Shown: positions 6,300-6,805 of the stretch, piece by piece | Layout of the letters: each line of letters opens with the position of its first letter | How positions within the stretch are numbered: the first letter of the stretch is position 1 | DNA from: Granulosicoccaceae bacterium | GTDB taxonomy: Bacteria; Pseudomonadota; Gammaproteobacteria; DAOVJZ01 | Direction: 5' to 3' | DNA length: 6,805 bases | Assembly: GCA_030632035.1 (NCBI GenBank) | Contig: DAOVJZ010000082.1 | Span: forward strand, 1 to 6,805 | Made by a program: the position numbers and the translations under genes | The notes under the pieces: model-generated | Database searches by the model: none | What the model saw: the letters and a program-made list of their open reading frames with translations, nothing else | Told to the model about the DNA's origin: nothing

Positions 6300-6805
6300 A
6301 TGTCACGTGATTATGTAAAGAGCAGTAGCAAAAAAACCAAGCGCTCTTCCAAAAGCAAACCCCAACCAAAACAAATAAAACGCCTGCCCTGGTTTATTTT
6401 CGGATTGTTAACCGGTCTTTCCTTTATTTTTGGCAATACCATGAAAGACTGGGTTAATGAAATTTTAAAGGAAACTGCGCCATCGCTTGTCAAAAAAATA
6501 CCTGGTAAAAAGACACAACAGAAAAAGACAGATGTGAAGTTTGACTTTTATACTATCCTGCCTGAAATGGAGGTCGTTGTCCCGGACAGGAAAACAGCCA
6601 CTATTACTGACAAAAGCCTGCCACAAGTTGAGCAACCGGGAACCTATGTATTACAAACCGGTTCTTTCAAGAAAATAAAAGATGCGGACAAGTTAAAGGC
6701 CAAACTGGCACTATTGGGTTTTAGTCCATCAATACAAACTGTCACGATTAATAATAAAGACACCTGGCATCGGGTACGGGTTGGGCCTTTTGATAATCTA
6801 GCCAA
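6300..6805 (+). CDS. SPOR-domain protein, FtsN-like (3' end outside window)
   Basis: The frame starts at ATG 6300, two bases after the argS stop, with GGAG (6285-6288) inside the end of argS as ribosome binding site, and stays open for 168 codons to the window edge. Residues 1-28 are strongly basic and should be cytoplasmic; 29-45 (LPWFIFGLLTGLSFIFG) form one membrane segment, giving a bitopic inner-membrane protein with a periplasmic C terminus. The motif FDFYTILPE at 81-89 is typical of FtsN-like proteins encoded after argS in Pseudomonas-type genomes. The SPOR domain begins near residue 114 (GTYVLQTGSF) and includes WHRVRVGPF before the cut. SPOR domains bind denuded septal peptidoglycan, so a role in cell division is likely. 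It may be the true FtsN or another short SPOR protein; sequence alone does not decide. Cotranscription with argS is likely. Confidence 0.93.
   Translation, partial: MSRDYVKSSSKKTKRSSKSKPQPKQIKRLPWFIFGLLTGLSFIFGNTMKDWVNEILKETAPSLVKKIPGKKTQQKKTDVKFDFYTILPEMEVVVPDRKTATITDKSLPQVEQPGTYVLQTGSFKKIKDADKLKAKLALLGFSPSIQTVTINNKDTWHRVRVGPFDNLA

Overview
The window looks like a chromosomal segment of a gammaproteobacterium of moderate, roughly mid-40s percent GC. The protein families and the gene order priA - argS - SPOR/FtsN-like protein support this, because the same order is known in Pseudomonas and relatives, where hslVU usually follows. I cannot name a genus from the sequence alone. All genes lie on the + strand, and I see no phage, transposase or CRISPR material.

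Layout: (1) 2-349 is the 3' end of a ComF-type phosphoribosyltransferase gene. (2) 350-537 is a leader region with two mutually exclusive inverted repeats and a possible 22-codon leader ORF (455-523), whose stop codon overlaps the ribosome binding site of the next gene. (3) 538-1704 is a diguanylate cyclase with a DUF484/GAF-like sensor domain, an intact GGEEF active site and an RxxD inhibitory site. (4) 1705-2096 is a 392-base gap. It holds a hairpin, three strict-consensus DnaA boxes plus one near-match, a 50-base stretch that is 84% A+T, four GATC sites and a possible priA promoter. (5) 2097-4310 is priA, the replication-restart helicase. (6) 4311-4434 is a 124-base nested palindrome that starts at the base after the priA stop. 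(7) 4464-4472 is an extended -10 promoter element for argS. (8) 4522-6297 is argS, with a small acidic tandem-repeat insertion. (9) From 6300 to the window end is the start of an FtsN-like SPOR-domain protein, two bases after argS and probably cotranscribed with it.

The genes are mainly housekeeping: DNA uptake or phosphoribosyl chemistry, c-di-GMP signalling, replication restart, translation and septal peptidoglycan binding. The least ordinary feature is the DnaA-box cluster immediately upstream of priA. It has the parts of a replication origin or DnaA-titration/reactivation site (inverted consensus boxes, an AT-rich stretch, GATC sites). It may instead be a DnaA-responsive operator linking initiator activity to restart-primosome supply. 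The sequence alone cannot separate these. The second point of interest is the structured leader with a small ORF ahead of the diguanylate cyclase.
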